Shown here piece after piece: positions 11,850 through 23,127 of a stretch of 64,000 nt of DNA. A model generated the notes under the pieces. The model searched no databases. It was not told the DNA's origin and saw nothing but the letters and a program-made list of their open reading frames with translations. The stretch covers positions 186,001 through 250,000 of the forward strand of contig RSEE01000083.1 in assembly GCA_003971905.1 (NCBI GenBank), given 5' to 3'. The DNA is from Moniliella sp. 'wahieum'. Taxonomy: Eukaryota; Basidiomycota; Moniliellomycetes; Moniliellales; Moniliellaceae. The stretch's first letter is position 1, and each line of letters opens with the position of its first letter. A program made the position numbers and the translations under genes.

Positions 11850-14800
11850 CCCATCTTCTTTGTCCTTCTCGTCTTCTCGCCCACTGATAGCTCACTCCGG
11901 GAGCTGGAGGACAACTCACACATCGTCATCGACTCGGCATCGTCTGAGTCGTCGTCCGAATCCTCGTCCATATCAAAATTCTTGGGTAGCGGGAAAGCTT
12001 TGCGAGGCGCGCCAGTGGCCGCTGGGAACCGCGAGGTTTCTGGTCCTCCTTCCGCGTCGCCATCCACTCGGGGTAGGCGGGTAAGGTGATAGAAGCGCGG
12101 GCGGCTTCGATGGCAGTGAGGGCGGTGGGGTCAAGGCGAATGTCAAACAGTTCCCACACAAAGCGGCGAACGGATGTTTCCAAGGAAGGGTGGCCAGGTA
12201 GGCCAGCACGTAAGCGCGCAGGGTTGGGCAGGTAAAGTGGCGCGGTAGCGCGCGCGTAACTTGCCCAGTCGCAGGGACGGTTTGTTGACCAACACCGAGT
12301 TTCCCATCATGGCCAAGGCGTCCAGGATGTTCCTTGACGTCCGCCCTTCCGCTGGTCGGAGGTACAGGTAGTCCAGATCCACCTCATGTTTTGGCTTCCA
12401 CGAATCGAGCTCGATCGCGTGCAGATCCGCAGGAATGGCGATCCCTTTGAACCTCAAAAACTGGGTGTGCACCGTTTCCCACCCAAACAAAGCCAGCAAT
12501 TCACTGCCCAAAGACGTGCGGGCAAAGAGCCCCAGTACAAAAAAGGCAACGCTGGTGGAACAAGAATGAGGTTAGTATAACCACGCGTGTCCATTCCTCC
12601 CAAACGAACAAATCTTACCCTCGGACCGAAATGACAGGCGAGTGCTGCGCAATGGAGACAATCGCACCCAAGAGACCACAAGACTCGACTCCTTGATACC
12701 ATATTCGGTGGTGCCCACATTTCCCTAAGGACGCCACAACAAGCAGTTACCAAGTTAGCGTCCACGCACGATCAAGAGAGAGAGGCCAAGAAAGACACAT
12801 ACGACGGCCCACAACATGCTCTTGAGCTGGGCAAGAATAACAGGGTCTTGGGATTCTAAGCCATACTGCTGAATGAAGGAGATGAAAACGTCAAAGTGGC
12901 CCGAATCAAGCAAACCGAGAGGCCCTGCTGCGTCTGGGCTAGCTGGGTAGCGTAGAAATGGGTGGGGGCAAATCCTGTGACGGCTTCCGCCGCTTCGAGC
13001 TCTGACGTTAACGGTTCCCCTGGACGAGGAGAGACACCGGCGGCGGCGGTACCGGGATAAGGACGATCAATATCCAATGCGTACGACAAGTGATCTCGAG
13101 CTGAAGGCTGTAACGGTAATTCAGTTCGTGGAACCACAGCGCCAGATTCTCCCCAATGTAGCCCTCTTCGTCCAAGAACGCAAAGCCAGACGGGACCGAG
13201 AGGAATTTGAGCATCAGTGCCCGACCGGCTTCGCCCAGATGCTCAAAGGAAGGCTGCGTCGCAATCACCAGCTCGAGCAGCGCAGAGTCATCACAGACCC
13301 GCCCCAGCATCTCAATCGTCAGCTTTGGATGCCTGGGTTGGTATCGTACACCTGGGCCACCAGCAGCTCTACCATCCAGCTCGCTGTGGATGGGTTCCAT
13401 GTAGTGACATGGGTCGGCATGCTCTGCAACGTCTGGGCTAGTTTGGACGTGGCAAACAGACGCAATGCTCGCGAGCCCGCCGTGAGGGCATGGCTGAGCA
13501 GCACGCGCGCGTGACCTTTCACCTCAAAGGGGAGGTGTTGGAGGACAGCGCGGACGAGATAGTCGCGGGCGGTCGGACCGCGATGAAACGGTGAAGCAAC
13601 GTGAAAATTCGGAAACGTTCCAGCAACGCCAAGCCTCCCTTGGTTGCCCCCACCACACCAATCATCTCAAAGTATCCGTCTACCACTGTTGTCCCAAGCT
13701 TGGCTCGCGAAAACAGCGGCTCCTCCATCGTGTTGATAGCCAACGGTGCTTGATGTGTCGTGTCGAGCTGGGCAAGACAATCGCCAATTTGGGACAAGAG
13801 CGGATCTTCAGCGAGGAACTGAGTCCATCCGGGTGCTTCATGATCAAGCGAATCAGCTGCGTCCCGAGCCGCGCCCACAACCGACTTGCGCGCGTCTTGG
13901 GTAGCGTCGAGAAACGGCGTGCATTGGGGTGGTAAAACGAGATGAGGCGGCGAACAAAACCGGCCCTGGTGCATCACCTCGTCAAAACGCCGAGGCGAGA
14001 CAAGCACGCCATCTAGCAGGTCAATCAGAATGTCCATGTTCCACTTGTTGGGGTCCCGAGCATTGCCCACCTGCGAGTCGAGCACCATGGTGCGAAAGGT
14101 AGCATCGTCCACGCTGGATAGCGCCTGCTGCTGCAGCGCTCCCACCTTTCGGCCCTCGGAAGAGGACTGGCGCTTGTCCGCTAAGGAAGAGATAATGGAG
14201 GGGCGTGGCCGGCGTGGCATCTCTGCTGAGCTTGTCCAGCGTCGAAAGTGTGCTGCCGGCCACGTTGCGCGCCGCGGCCTGGCTGATGTCCATGCTACTT
14301 CCCAGGGAAAAGAGGCGGGGAAGGGTCGAAACGCGCTGGCCCACATGGGCCGGTAACAACAAGTTGCACAACCGCAGCACTCGCTCAAGGTCAGCGTCGC
14401 TTTGGTGCGCACCGCCTCACTCGTCTCGATGAGCGTGATCAGAGCATCGATCAAGCCCGCTTCAATAAGCACCTCAAGCAGCAGAGCCACATAGTGGTCT
14501 AGTAAATTCTGCGGACCAGCCACCTCGTCTTTGGGGGCAGTGGATGCTTCCTTGAAGGCAGCCCCCTCTTTGCCCATCGTCTGGGACGAGACGCTGGTCA
14601 TACGGATCAAAGAGAAACTCATCAAGAAGGATGGAGCCCGTTGATTCTGGGTACACTGATGGCCGAAACAAGCGATCGAATGCCGAGGCGGTCGTGGAGG
14701 CAAAGGTACATAAACCCCGTCCAGCTACGTAGCATCGTAGCAACGATATGCGAGTGCCGCTTCAGTTTCTCTTCGCTGCCGTACTCGGACAGGCTGGCTG

Positions 14801-16435
14801 GCGGATCAGTCAAGGTAGCTAGGACAGGCTGGGTGGGGAAAAGGGCAGGCAAGATTGCGTTAGTCGTGTCCCCCTAGCCCTTGCAAAGGGAAAGAAACGG
14901 AAGGCAACACACCTCTAGGTCAATCCCTGGGTTGATAAGCGCGCGAGAGGAAGGCAAGTCGAGAAGGGACAATATGGTTCGCATCAGGCCGTGTGCAGCA
15001 TCCAAATCGCGATCGGCAATGGCGCTGACCACCACGGGGAGCGAGCCGGCGCGAATAAAGTGAGTGGCATCTACCAGGGCCACTTCGGCCAATGTTTCGA
15101 CACAGAGGTGCTGAGGGGATCCTCAGCATCGTAGCTCACCGCCACCAAGCCTCGCATAACGCTCATGTCGACCAAGGCATCCAAGGTGGAGGCGGATGGC
15201 GAGTGCATGCCCCGCGCCTAGTATTGTGCGCGAGGCCGAAACCAACGCACGCACCAACATCAGCGCCTGCTCGCGCTCCTCTGCAAACGCAGACTCGCGC
15301 AGGAAGGTACGGAATGTACCAGTGCAGTCCCGCCGCTTTGCGCCTCGGCAAACGTGTTGAGTGGGGGCAAGAGGGAGAGACGTAAGGCACGATACGCACG
15401 CGTCCGCACGGCCTTCCCGTTGTCTTCGGCCAGCTGAGCTGTGACAGTCTGAACGTACGAGGCGACCGGGAGGGTGTCGCGCAGCTCGGGTTGCTGGTGG
15501 AGCAGAGCAGCAAGCTGGTTCAAAATGCGTCCGCGTTCCAATTCCGTTGAGGGAGGCGGTCCAAGGCGGTCCAACTTTGTCAGTAACTCGGATATCCGGG
15601 CCGCCTCGGGAGAAAGTGAAGATTCAGCCGCGTCGGAAACGGCCGAAACGGCTGAGGGGGAGAGGGTAGACGCAGGGGGGCGGGAGGTCATGTCGCGTGC
15701 GCTGAGGGAAGACCACTGGGGAGGAACGCTAGGGTGAGGCGATTCACCAGCAGAAGGGGTGAGGGGAGAACGCTGATCGGGGGCTTTGGAAACGTGTCAA
15801 AGGGGGAAGTGACGTGCACTCTCCATTGCCGCTGTCAGCTGGGGGAAGAGCGGGAGCGCAGGAGCCAATGACTCTTGGGTTCCGTAAGGCCCGTGCCGCC
15901 CTTGTCTGCTGTGCCAACAACGTCGGACCGGGTGGGGGATAATCGACGGGCATGGGCGCCGCCGTCCCATCCCCCGGGCCAAAGCCAGGAGGGTCCGCGT
16001 CCGAAGCGAAGCCAAGGTCCGAAGTGGGGGAGGGTCGGGCATTGGTGCGATCGTCAGCATGGGCATTACGCAACTGGGCGATTTCGAGCTTGAGGGAGTT
16101 GATGTGGGCCTGGCTGTTGGAGAGCTCCTGCAGGATCTGGTCCCGCAAAGCGGCCGAGTCGGGCGGAAGCACATTGAGCAGCCCGGCGGCGCCCTCGCGA
16201 ATGTTGACGGCGACGGCGAGGCTGCGCTCGAGGTCAGCGATGCGGAGGCGGGGGGGGTGAGGCTGATGGCGCTGCTGCTGGCGTCGGTGGACTGGTCAAG
16301 GGGCGAGCTGGGCGGCGGGGCGGAGGCGGGGGCGGAGGGGGGTCGAATGCGGCGGGCATGGAGGCGGGCGTCGGATGCTGCGGGCGGGGCAGGAGCGGTG
16401 CCGGCGGGGCGGATGTCCATGGGGACGTCGACCAA
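11850..16435 (-). CDS. AVO3: TORC2 subunit, Rictor/Avo3/Ste16 family
   Basis: Scaffold subunit of TOR complex 2, acting at the plasma membrane upstream of AGC kinases. The likely start is 16435 (MVDVPMDIRPAG). An HR1-type coiled coil follows at about 16255-16070 (LRIADLERSLAVAVNIREGA, then DQILQELSNSQAHINSLKLE), as in fungal members. The N-terminal armadillo part includes ELLTKLDRLGPPPSTELERG (about 15590) and FIRAGSLPVVVSAIADRDLD (about 15050). Middle: PLLSQIGDCLAQLDTTHQAP (about 13770) and DGYFEMIGVVGATKGGLALL (about 13650). The hallmark motif is FLSVPSGFAFLDEEGYIGEN plus WFHELNYRY (about 13210-13110). The C-terminal Rictor_V region reads LKSMLWAV-GNVGTTEYGIKE across an intron (12802-12725), then SELLALFGWETVHT (about 12500) and RGIAIPADLHAIE-type sequence. 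The acidic tail ends near 11850; the stop is uncertain. Several homopolymer-linked breaks include the C8 run near 16253. Confidence 0.88.
12725..12802 (-). other. Intron in the Rictor C-terminal conserved region
   Basis: Donor GTATGTG at 12802, branch site GCTAACTT, acceptor CCTTAG at 12725. Splicing joins MLWAV to GNVGTTEYG in frame, exactly where the family is conserved. Confidence 0.88.
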
Positions 16436-16818
16436 CAGCGGCGGGACGCCCAGCGGCGGGGCGGAGGGGCGGGGAGGAGGACGCGGCGGTTAAAGGAGGT
16501 GTTTGTGTCGGCGGAGTCGTGTTGGCCGTCTGAATCGACCCCAGACTGCCCCACGCCGCTTACCTCAGCAGCCAGCCACCCACCCCGCCTGCAACTTTCA
16601 TTTCACAGCCCACGCCACCGCCACCGTCACGTGATGGCCGTCGGGCTACCGTTCCCTGCTCCCTGCTCCCTACGGCCCCCGCCCCACCATGGGACATGCA
16701 TCGCCATTAAATCACCCCACCACAAATCACATCGCCACGCAGCGCGTACGCGACGGCGCACACAACATACAGACCCGTATGGGCCGGAGAAATCAAACAA
16801 GAGAACTATCGCCGCCGA

Positions 16819-19235
16819 TCAGGCCAGCCGGTCGGGTTGGGCGGCAGGTGGAGCGTAGCCAGCGACGCACGCGACGGGCTGCGGGTACTTCGAGGTGCCG
16901 GCGGCCTGCGGGAACAGTTCGGGCTCGGTGGAAGCAGCCACAAGGCCCGGGGCGGCCGTCTTCTTTGTCCGCGAGAGGAAGGGGAAGGCAACGTGCTGCT
17001 GTCCCACAAGCTCGAGTCGCTGCGCAGGGGCGAGTCGTGTGGGACCCAGGTGCGTTTGGCTGTCGTCCCCGCCTCCGCTTCGTCCGACTCGGTCGTCGTC
17101 CGTTGTGCGGCCCGCGCCAGCTCGCACCCAACGCACCACTTTTGCGCGGGGTCTGTAAGAGCGCACGCGGCTGCGTCGCGTCGTAAGTCCATCGTGTCTT
17201 GTCCATGCTCAGCATCGGCTCGTCCGAGTCATCCAGCGGTGCGGGGGGGCATCGCCCGAGGCGCCGTCGCGGGCAGAGGGTCAGCAGGCCACGAGCTCCC
17301 ATGCTCCCATTGGACGGCCGCGGCTTCTTGCCGAGCTTGGCGGGCGTCGAAGCTTCAGGATAGCCGGTCGCCACAGGTTCTGGATCGTCGTCCGGCATGG
17401 ACGGCCGCGAGCGCCGAAGAATCGTTTCGACCGACTCCTCTCCGCCTCCTCTGCATCGGCGTACGCTGAAGGATCCACGGCGGCAGGGGGCGTGATCCGC
17501 CGCGGGCCCAGATCCAACTCTTGGAATTCTTGGTTGGGGAAGGAAGAGCGGGAAGATGGTGCGGCCGATGCCGGCGGGACCGGCGTGGACTCGATACGGC
17601 GGCGCTTCGTCCCGGTCCGACGAGCTAGGGGGGCAAAGGCCGTGCATCGGGCAACGGACCAAAGGTGGTCGCTCGCCGGTCAGGCCTGGTAAGTTTGCTG
17701 GCCCCACGGCAGTTTGCAGGCGCTCTTCCATCGCCATCTCACGTTGTTGGCAGCGCGCTCACGGGCCTCCAGGGTTTTCGTCCGCTCCTCCAGCTCGCTC
17801 GCTCGGCGGCGAAGCATTTCTTCCCGGCCCATTTGCTTGAAGGCCAGGGGCGCATTGGCCTCCCATTCGCGTGCTTTTCGTCGTACCACGCGTTGTGCTT
17901 CCGCTCGTGTTCTTCAAATTCATGGACACGAAGTTCAAACGCTTGTTGTGCCTGTGCTTGGCGCAGGGCTTGCGCCTCCAGGTCTTGGGCTAGCTTTCCC
18001 AACCGTTTCTTTTCCGATCGCCAAGTCGCATCGGCTGCGGTCAACTCAGCCTGCTTATTGAGCAGTTCTTGTTGGAGCACCATCATCTGATCTCGCTCTT
18101 GGGACAAGGCCGTTGTGCGACTGGATCGTGTCGTACTCGAGGGCAATTTTAGCATGTTCCGAGGAAAGTTGGCGTTCTTTGGCACGCAATTCGCCTGCAC
18201 GCTTCTCGATTGACCTTCGCTCGGCATCCAACAAATCCTTCATCTCTGCCATCTCGAGCGAACGAGAATGGATGGCGATTTCGGGCATGGCGAGCAGTTC
18301 TTGGGTGGAAGGACGGTCATCTCGTCGTAGACTGCGCATCCGGTAGATCAACGCTTTGAGTGCAGGCGAGTAACAGGCGGGCATCGGCGGCCTGGGCATC
18401 CCAGTCAGAGCCGGCAAAATTTGTCCACCGAATCTGGCTGCACAGGCGGCTTGAGAGGCGCACAGTTCATAAAAGATGCATCCCAAAGCCCAAATGTCAC
18501 ATTTAAAGTCGTACCGCTCGCCCTTGACTTGTTCGGGGGCCATGTACATTGGGGTACCACAATAGGTTGTGGTCACACTTGGGCATCCACACTTTGCTCA
18601 GCCCAAAGTCGGCCAGCTTGATTCGTCCCCGGGCGTCGAGAAGAATGTTCTGGGGCTTAAGGTCGCGATGGAGAATCTGGGCGGCGGAAGGGTTGGTGGG
18701 GTCTGGGTGATGGCATGCGTGGAGCGCACTGACCAATTGGACAATATACGACCAAATGACATCTTCAGGGATGTACTCGCCTGTGGCATCGCGTTTGGCC
18801 TGAGCTTCGTGATACCGTTCCAAGATCCCCGCCATCGGCCACTCCATGACGATGCAATGTGCTCTGCCAGTTGAGACAACGACAGGGTCAGTTTCTCGAT
18901 CTCTTCATCAACTGCAACAGGGGGAAGCAATGCAACGTGGGAGAAGACGTACCTGCGCTTGGGATCATAGTACCAGTCGAGTACTTAATGATGTTGGGGT
19001 GCTTGAGGGTGCGAAGAGTGTTGATCTCGGTGATGCTTTCGGCGACAATGTTGGTAGCATAGGAGGGCGGGATAATCTGCTTGCAGGCAAACACCTTGCC
19101 ATCTCGGATTCTGCGGACCCGCAGGACCTTTCCGAAGGCACCCGCACCAATCACGTTCAGTTGCTCGTAGTCGTCGGGAGAGGAGCGGGAAGGCCGGGGC
19201 GTGGTAACACGATCCAGACCGCTGACCCGGGCCAT
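16819..19235 (-). CDS. NIMA-related serine/threonine protein kinase
   Basis: The start at 19235 gives [17 protein letters not shown] and then the kinase domain: glycine loop GAGAFGKV (about 19140), VAIK-type lysine in FACKQI (about 19085), [16 protein letters not shown] (about 19010), hinge HCIVMEWP (about 18850), catalytic loop HRDLKPQN (about 18675), DFGLSK (about 18605), [12 protein letters not shown] (about 18550) and [12 protein letters not shown] (about 18480). The NIMA/Nek grouping rests on the short DFGLSK-TYCGTP spacing and the long C-terminal coiled coil ([40 protein letters not shown]; about 18080-17740). A disordered Arg/Pro tail runs to about 16819. Nek2/NimA kinases drive mitotic entry and spindle-pole functions. 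Breaks occur near 18585, 18140 and in the tail, so the stop is tentative. At least one intron lies around 18940-18870. Confidence 0.85.
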
Positions 19236-20146
19236 GGTGGGTGGGGGGGTAGGGCGTGGGGGCGGGCAGGGGCGGGCAGGGGGGGGGGCTGGTAGAGGGG
19301 GCGGCGAGGTGTGCAGGCGAGCGCGGCGGCGGGGCTGGCTGGGGAGGTGGCGATGGCCGAGTGGCAAGCGCAGAGCGGCTGGCCCAGCAAGTGCTTGTTT
19401 GTGGAGCGAAGCGTAGATCGTCTTCGCACGCTCTTCCTTTCAACATTTCAGTTCGTCCCGCCGCGCCCAGGCGGAATGGGCGGAGGCAACTTTGAAATTG
19501 GCAGCAGACACGCTGGAGGGAGGCTAACCCTAACCCACCCCCTGTACTGGCACTGAGTACTGGCTGCCTATCTGCACCAACTACATCACATCTCCCTCGG
19601 CGTCTCCAAGCTTACAAGTGCCATGACATGGCGGGCGCACGACCGATCGTTCCACGTCTAGCTGTCCACACATCAGACTAGTGGGAAGAGACAGAGGTAT
19701 GTTGCATAGAGAACAAGCAGAGCCAAAGGAAAGGAGAAGCGTGTCTGGTATCGGGCGTATGCGCGACCTTCTGGTCTCTGTGCAGGGTCTGGGCCAGCCA
19801 GATCCGCAGGTGCAAAAAGACGAGGACCAGCAAGGGGCAAGGAGTAAGAGGTAAGCGGCAAGCGGCAACGGCCAGCGGCAAGAGGCAAGAGGCAAGAGGC
19901 AAGAAGCAAGAGGCAAGAGGCAAGAGGCAGGGGGCAAGGGGAAAGGCGCAAGGCGCAAAACACGGACGGCGTGGATTGTGCAGGAGGGTGGGAGTAGGGG
20001 AGCTCAGGCCAGGCAGGGCAGAAAGACTCACTAGATCAGCCCGGCGACAAGCACCAACAGGCCCATCCCCAGCGACAAAGGAAATGTCCTGCAAGACAGC
20101 TGACGTGCCAAACTGGATGCGGGCGAGGCAACAGCGGTAATGGAGA
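19236..20146. other. Intergenic region with a 7-bp minisatellite
   Basis: G-rich leader of the kinase (19240-19300), then no supported gene. A minisatellite lies at 19855-19945. Confidence 0.6.
19855..19945. repeat. GGCAAGA heptamer minisatellite
   Basis: About eleven tandem units of GGCAAGA or close variants (GGCAAGC, AGCAAGA, GGCAGGG). The period of 7 is not a multiple of three, so a coding role is unlikely. Confidence 0.85.
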
Positions 20147-21620
20147 TCAAGCCTCAGTGTCATTGGCCAAGGGAGCGAGACCCACCTTTGGGGAAGACGC
20201 ATCGTTGTATGTGAAGATGGAGTAGACCAAGGAGAGAAAGTCAGAGCCGAGGATCCACTGCGGTTCTGATTTTTGTTGGTGCCCAAGTCGAAAAGGATAC
20301 CAACGCAAGACGAGGTGGAGGGGTGGATGGAGCGCCATCACGAGACCAGGGGCGGCCGCAGGGACAATCCACGATTGGGGAGGAAGGGTGTACAGGCGAT
20401 TGCCCAATTGGATCGACAGGTCCGGCAACCAGTCCCGTTGCCCGATTGGGATGGGCAAGGCAAGGTCCAGTACCCTTCTGCCGTTGCCTCTCGGGCGGAA
20501 GGAATGGCCTTGTAGAACGAAACGTACCCCTTGGATGGTCCACCGATCAATGTGGAAGCGGTTATCGACCGCCGCCTTCGACAGACCCTGTATTCCGATC
20601 GACTTGGTCCCAGCATGAAGGCCGGAAATGGAGACCATCCAGAATTTCGTCGCCGTGACTGGCAACCAGTTCACATCGGGTGTGTACAGGGACGTATTGG
20701 TCCCCCCAAGGTGAAGGTACCACCCGTCATTGTCATGTTGGAAGCGGTCAAGACGGCGCCGGGGGAGGAAGAGGATGAAGAAGAGGATGTGCATTAATGA
20801 TCTTGCTCTGACTGGAGCCAGCGCGGTCCAGTTGGAACGCAAATGTCTTGTCGTTCAAGGATGCACCCATCCAGAACGGTTGGGCACCGACTTTGGATAG
20901 TGACGGGAAGGCCATACCAAGAACCTTGCATGCCCCCATTCAGGATGCCAGAAGACGCAGTGTTGGCTACAACGAGCGGTTGAGACGTGACAATCTGGTT
21001 GCCGAGTTGGATGTTGTCGTGGCCCAATGAACCAGACACGTTGCCGCCGCCATAGCAAGGGTGACAGCTGCACCGGCTTGACTGGCAGGCAACGGAGTCC
21101 CCTCACTGTTAAGTGGGGCATAGCTCGAGCTGGACGAAGGTTGTAGGTGGCATCCAACAGCCAGGCATCGGTACTGCCGTATCGAGAATAACTTGGAGGT
21201 GGATGGGAGGTGTCCGACCGAGACGGGGGCCAGGAACGATGCTCCCAAGTTTCTGATGTAAGATCGATGCCAGAAGCGAGAATGTCCCGGGGGGCAAGCA
21301 TGGAAGGAGAGTGGTGATTCAAGCCAAATTTGCGCTGCACGGCGAGGCGGTACTGGTCGCCGAGGCGGGCATCGAGTGCGACAGAATGTTCAGCGCCGCC
21401 GCGACGGTGAAAGGAGGAAGTGGTGTGGATCGACCGCGATGGGAGCGAGCTTCCGGGCCAGCCGGTGGTGTAGATGTGGGGGGGGAGCAAGGGAGGGGAG
21501 GGGCGGCGAGGGAGAAGAGGCTGAGACAGGGGATCAGAACGAGGGAGGCCAGACGCCAGCGCGGCACTGAGGAAGGCCGAGGCAGCGCAAGGGCAAGGAG
21601 GAGGATGCGTGGGCTGAAAT
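20147..21620 (-). CDS. Pepsin-family (A1) aspartic protease, probably secreted
   Basis: The N-terminal lobe has the first active-site motif, ILDTGSTDAWLLDA after allowing one missing G near 21180. SQAGAAVTLA and GGNVSGSLGHDNIQLGNQ-type sequence (about 21080-21020) and GILNGGMQGSWYGLP (about 20920) follow. The C-terminal lobe has VTATKFWMVSISGLHAGTK (about 20650), a second motif region AAVD-TASTLIGGP at about 20580-20545 read across one extra base, LPDLSIQLGNRLYTLPPQSW, and the terminal WILGSDFLSLVYSIFTYND ending at 20147. The last segment is the A1 signature before the stop. A hydrophobic stretch RWRLASLVLIPCLSLFSLAA (about 21560) may be the signal peptide, but no adjacent ATG is visible. At least four breaks. 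See the finding on the second active-site Gly. Confidence 0.85.
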
Positions 21621-23127
21621 GAGCGCGGCGTCCAGGGAACCAAGGCACAGCACGGGCAGCAGAGAGGGGGGCAGCTGGGCGTGCGCCTGTAGCCGGGAAG
21701 CACCAGCGCCACTGCCTGGTGTGGTCGGATGGGCCGGGCGAAGAGGCGGTTGCGGGAGGCCGTCGTGTCGCCGCCGTGCGCCGCCCACGCATGGCTGCCC
21801 AGCCAGCCGCGCGCCAGCAGAGCCACTACATTTCACATTTCAACTCGCCCCGTGCATCATGCATCGCTGCTCACCCATCACTAGTCACCTGCATCCGTCA
21901 CACTCACCATGCACATGCTACGTTACTGTCACGTGCCGGCCCTCCGCCGGGAGGATCACTCACTCAGGATGTGGGGCACCCGGTACGGCCTCTTAGAGAA
22001 CGGAAGCACAACTCATGGTGGGTTCGTGCTTGGGCTTGTGGGTGGATCCGAGGGGGGCGAGGGACAAGGAGAGGCGTCTCGGCGTATAATAAAAGCACCG
22101 GGGCTTAAGTGTGTGACCGTATGTCGCGTACATACGGGCATGTTGGGGTCAGTAGTGACGGATCTGGAGCCGTTCGTACTATGATGGGACGGAGAGAGAG
22201 GCAGCGGAGGACAACACTAAACGTACTGCGCTTGGAGCGGGAGGCGGGGCCGGAGACGACACTGAAGACTTGGACTGAGGGCTCCTCCGATTCGATTCTC
22301 TTCAGGAAAACCACGGAACACTGTGAGCGGATGGCAACCTTTTTGTTGGGGAGAGCTAAGATGTGGAACGCTGACGATAGGTGAGAAGGAGGAGAAAATA
22401 CAAGGTAATCAAGAGGAGGAATTGCTTGTACCGGATGGATGACGAAGATGTAGATGCAACAATGGATTGGTGAAGACAAGAGGTGAAGATTGCTTACAGT
22501 GGATAAAAAAGAACAGAAACTAGTATAATAAAAGGCAAACGCGGAGACGGTGGTCTGCCAACGATACCGGTATGGGTAAGTCATCGCTGGAATTCCCGGA
22601 CATGATTCGTCCATTTACTGTCATACTATACTTGGGTTGGGATTGGGAGGGAGCTCTGGCAAGACTGAACACTTCGCACTTCGGCCTGAGAAGATATCGG
22701 ATCGAACCCGCGGTGGCCGTCGTAACAAATGCCTGTAAATATATATATCGTCCTAAGTTTATTGACCCTCCGTTTATAATAAAACACCACCAAGCAGCAC
22801 ATGCAAGATGAACGGGTGGTTCAGGCGTAACGTTTCCCTGTCCCAGCCTTAAAAGGCTCTATCAATGATTTGGATGCAAAATAAAAGGCAAGTGGTATTT
22901 AAAAGTTTTGCGGGGGGGGGGGGAAGAAGAGAAAGAAAGGAAACATTGTATATAATGGCAAAAAGTGTGCCTAATCCCAGCCCATCTCTCCTTGTCCACA
23001 GAAGCTCCGGCATAGCCACCATGTGCCACAGAATACCGCGAGTGATAACATCGGCGGGGTAGAGGCATTCTTTCACGCTCTCCGTCCTCCTTCGACCCTT
23101 GCGCGCCACGGATTTGAGCTTTGAGAT
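21621..23127. other. Intergenic region, start of a lower-GC block
   Basis: CATCACTAGTCACCTGCATCCGTCAC-type repeats near 21875-21905, then AT-richer sequence with A-rich tracts and a G11 run near 22912. A 169-codon minus-strand frame at 22614-22105 has no recognisable domain and is not called. Confidence 0.5.

Noticed and set aside
22105-22614. 169-codon minus-strand frame
   Set aside because: No domain, Ser/Phe/Pro composition bias, and in-frame AT-rich DNA typical of flanks here.
22690-22715. B-box-like GGGTTCGATCC on the minus strand
   Set aside because: No matching A box or cloverleaf could be drawn around it, and it does not fit 5S rRNA.
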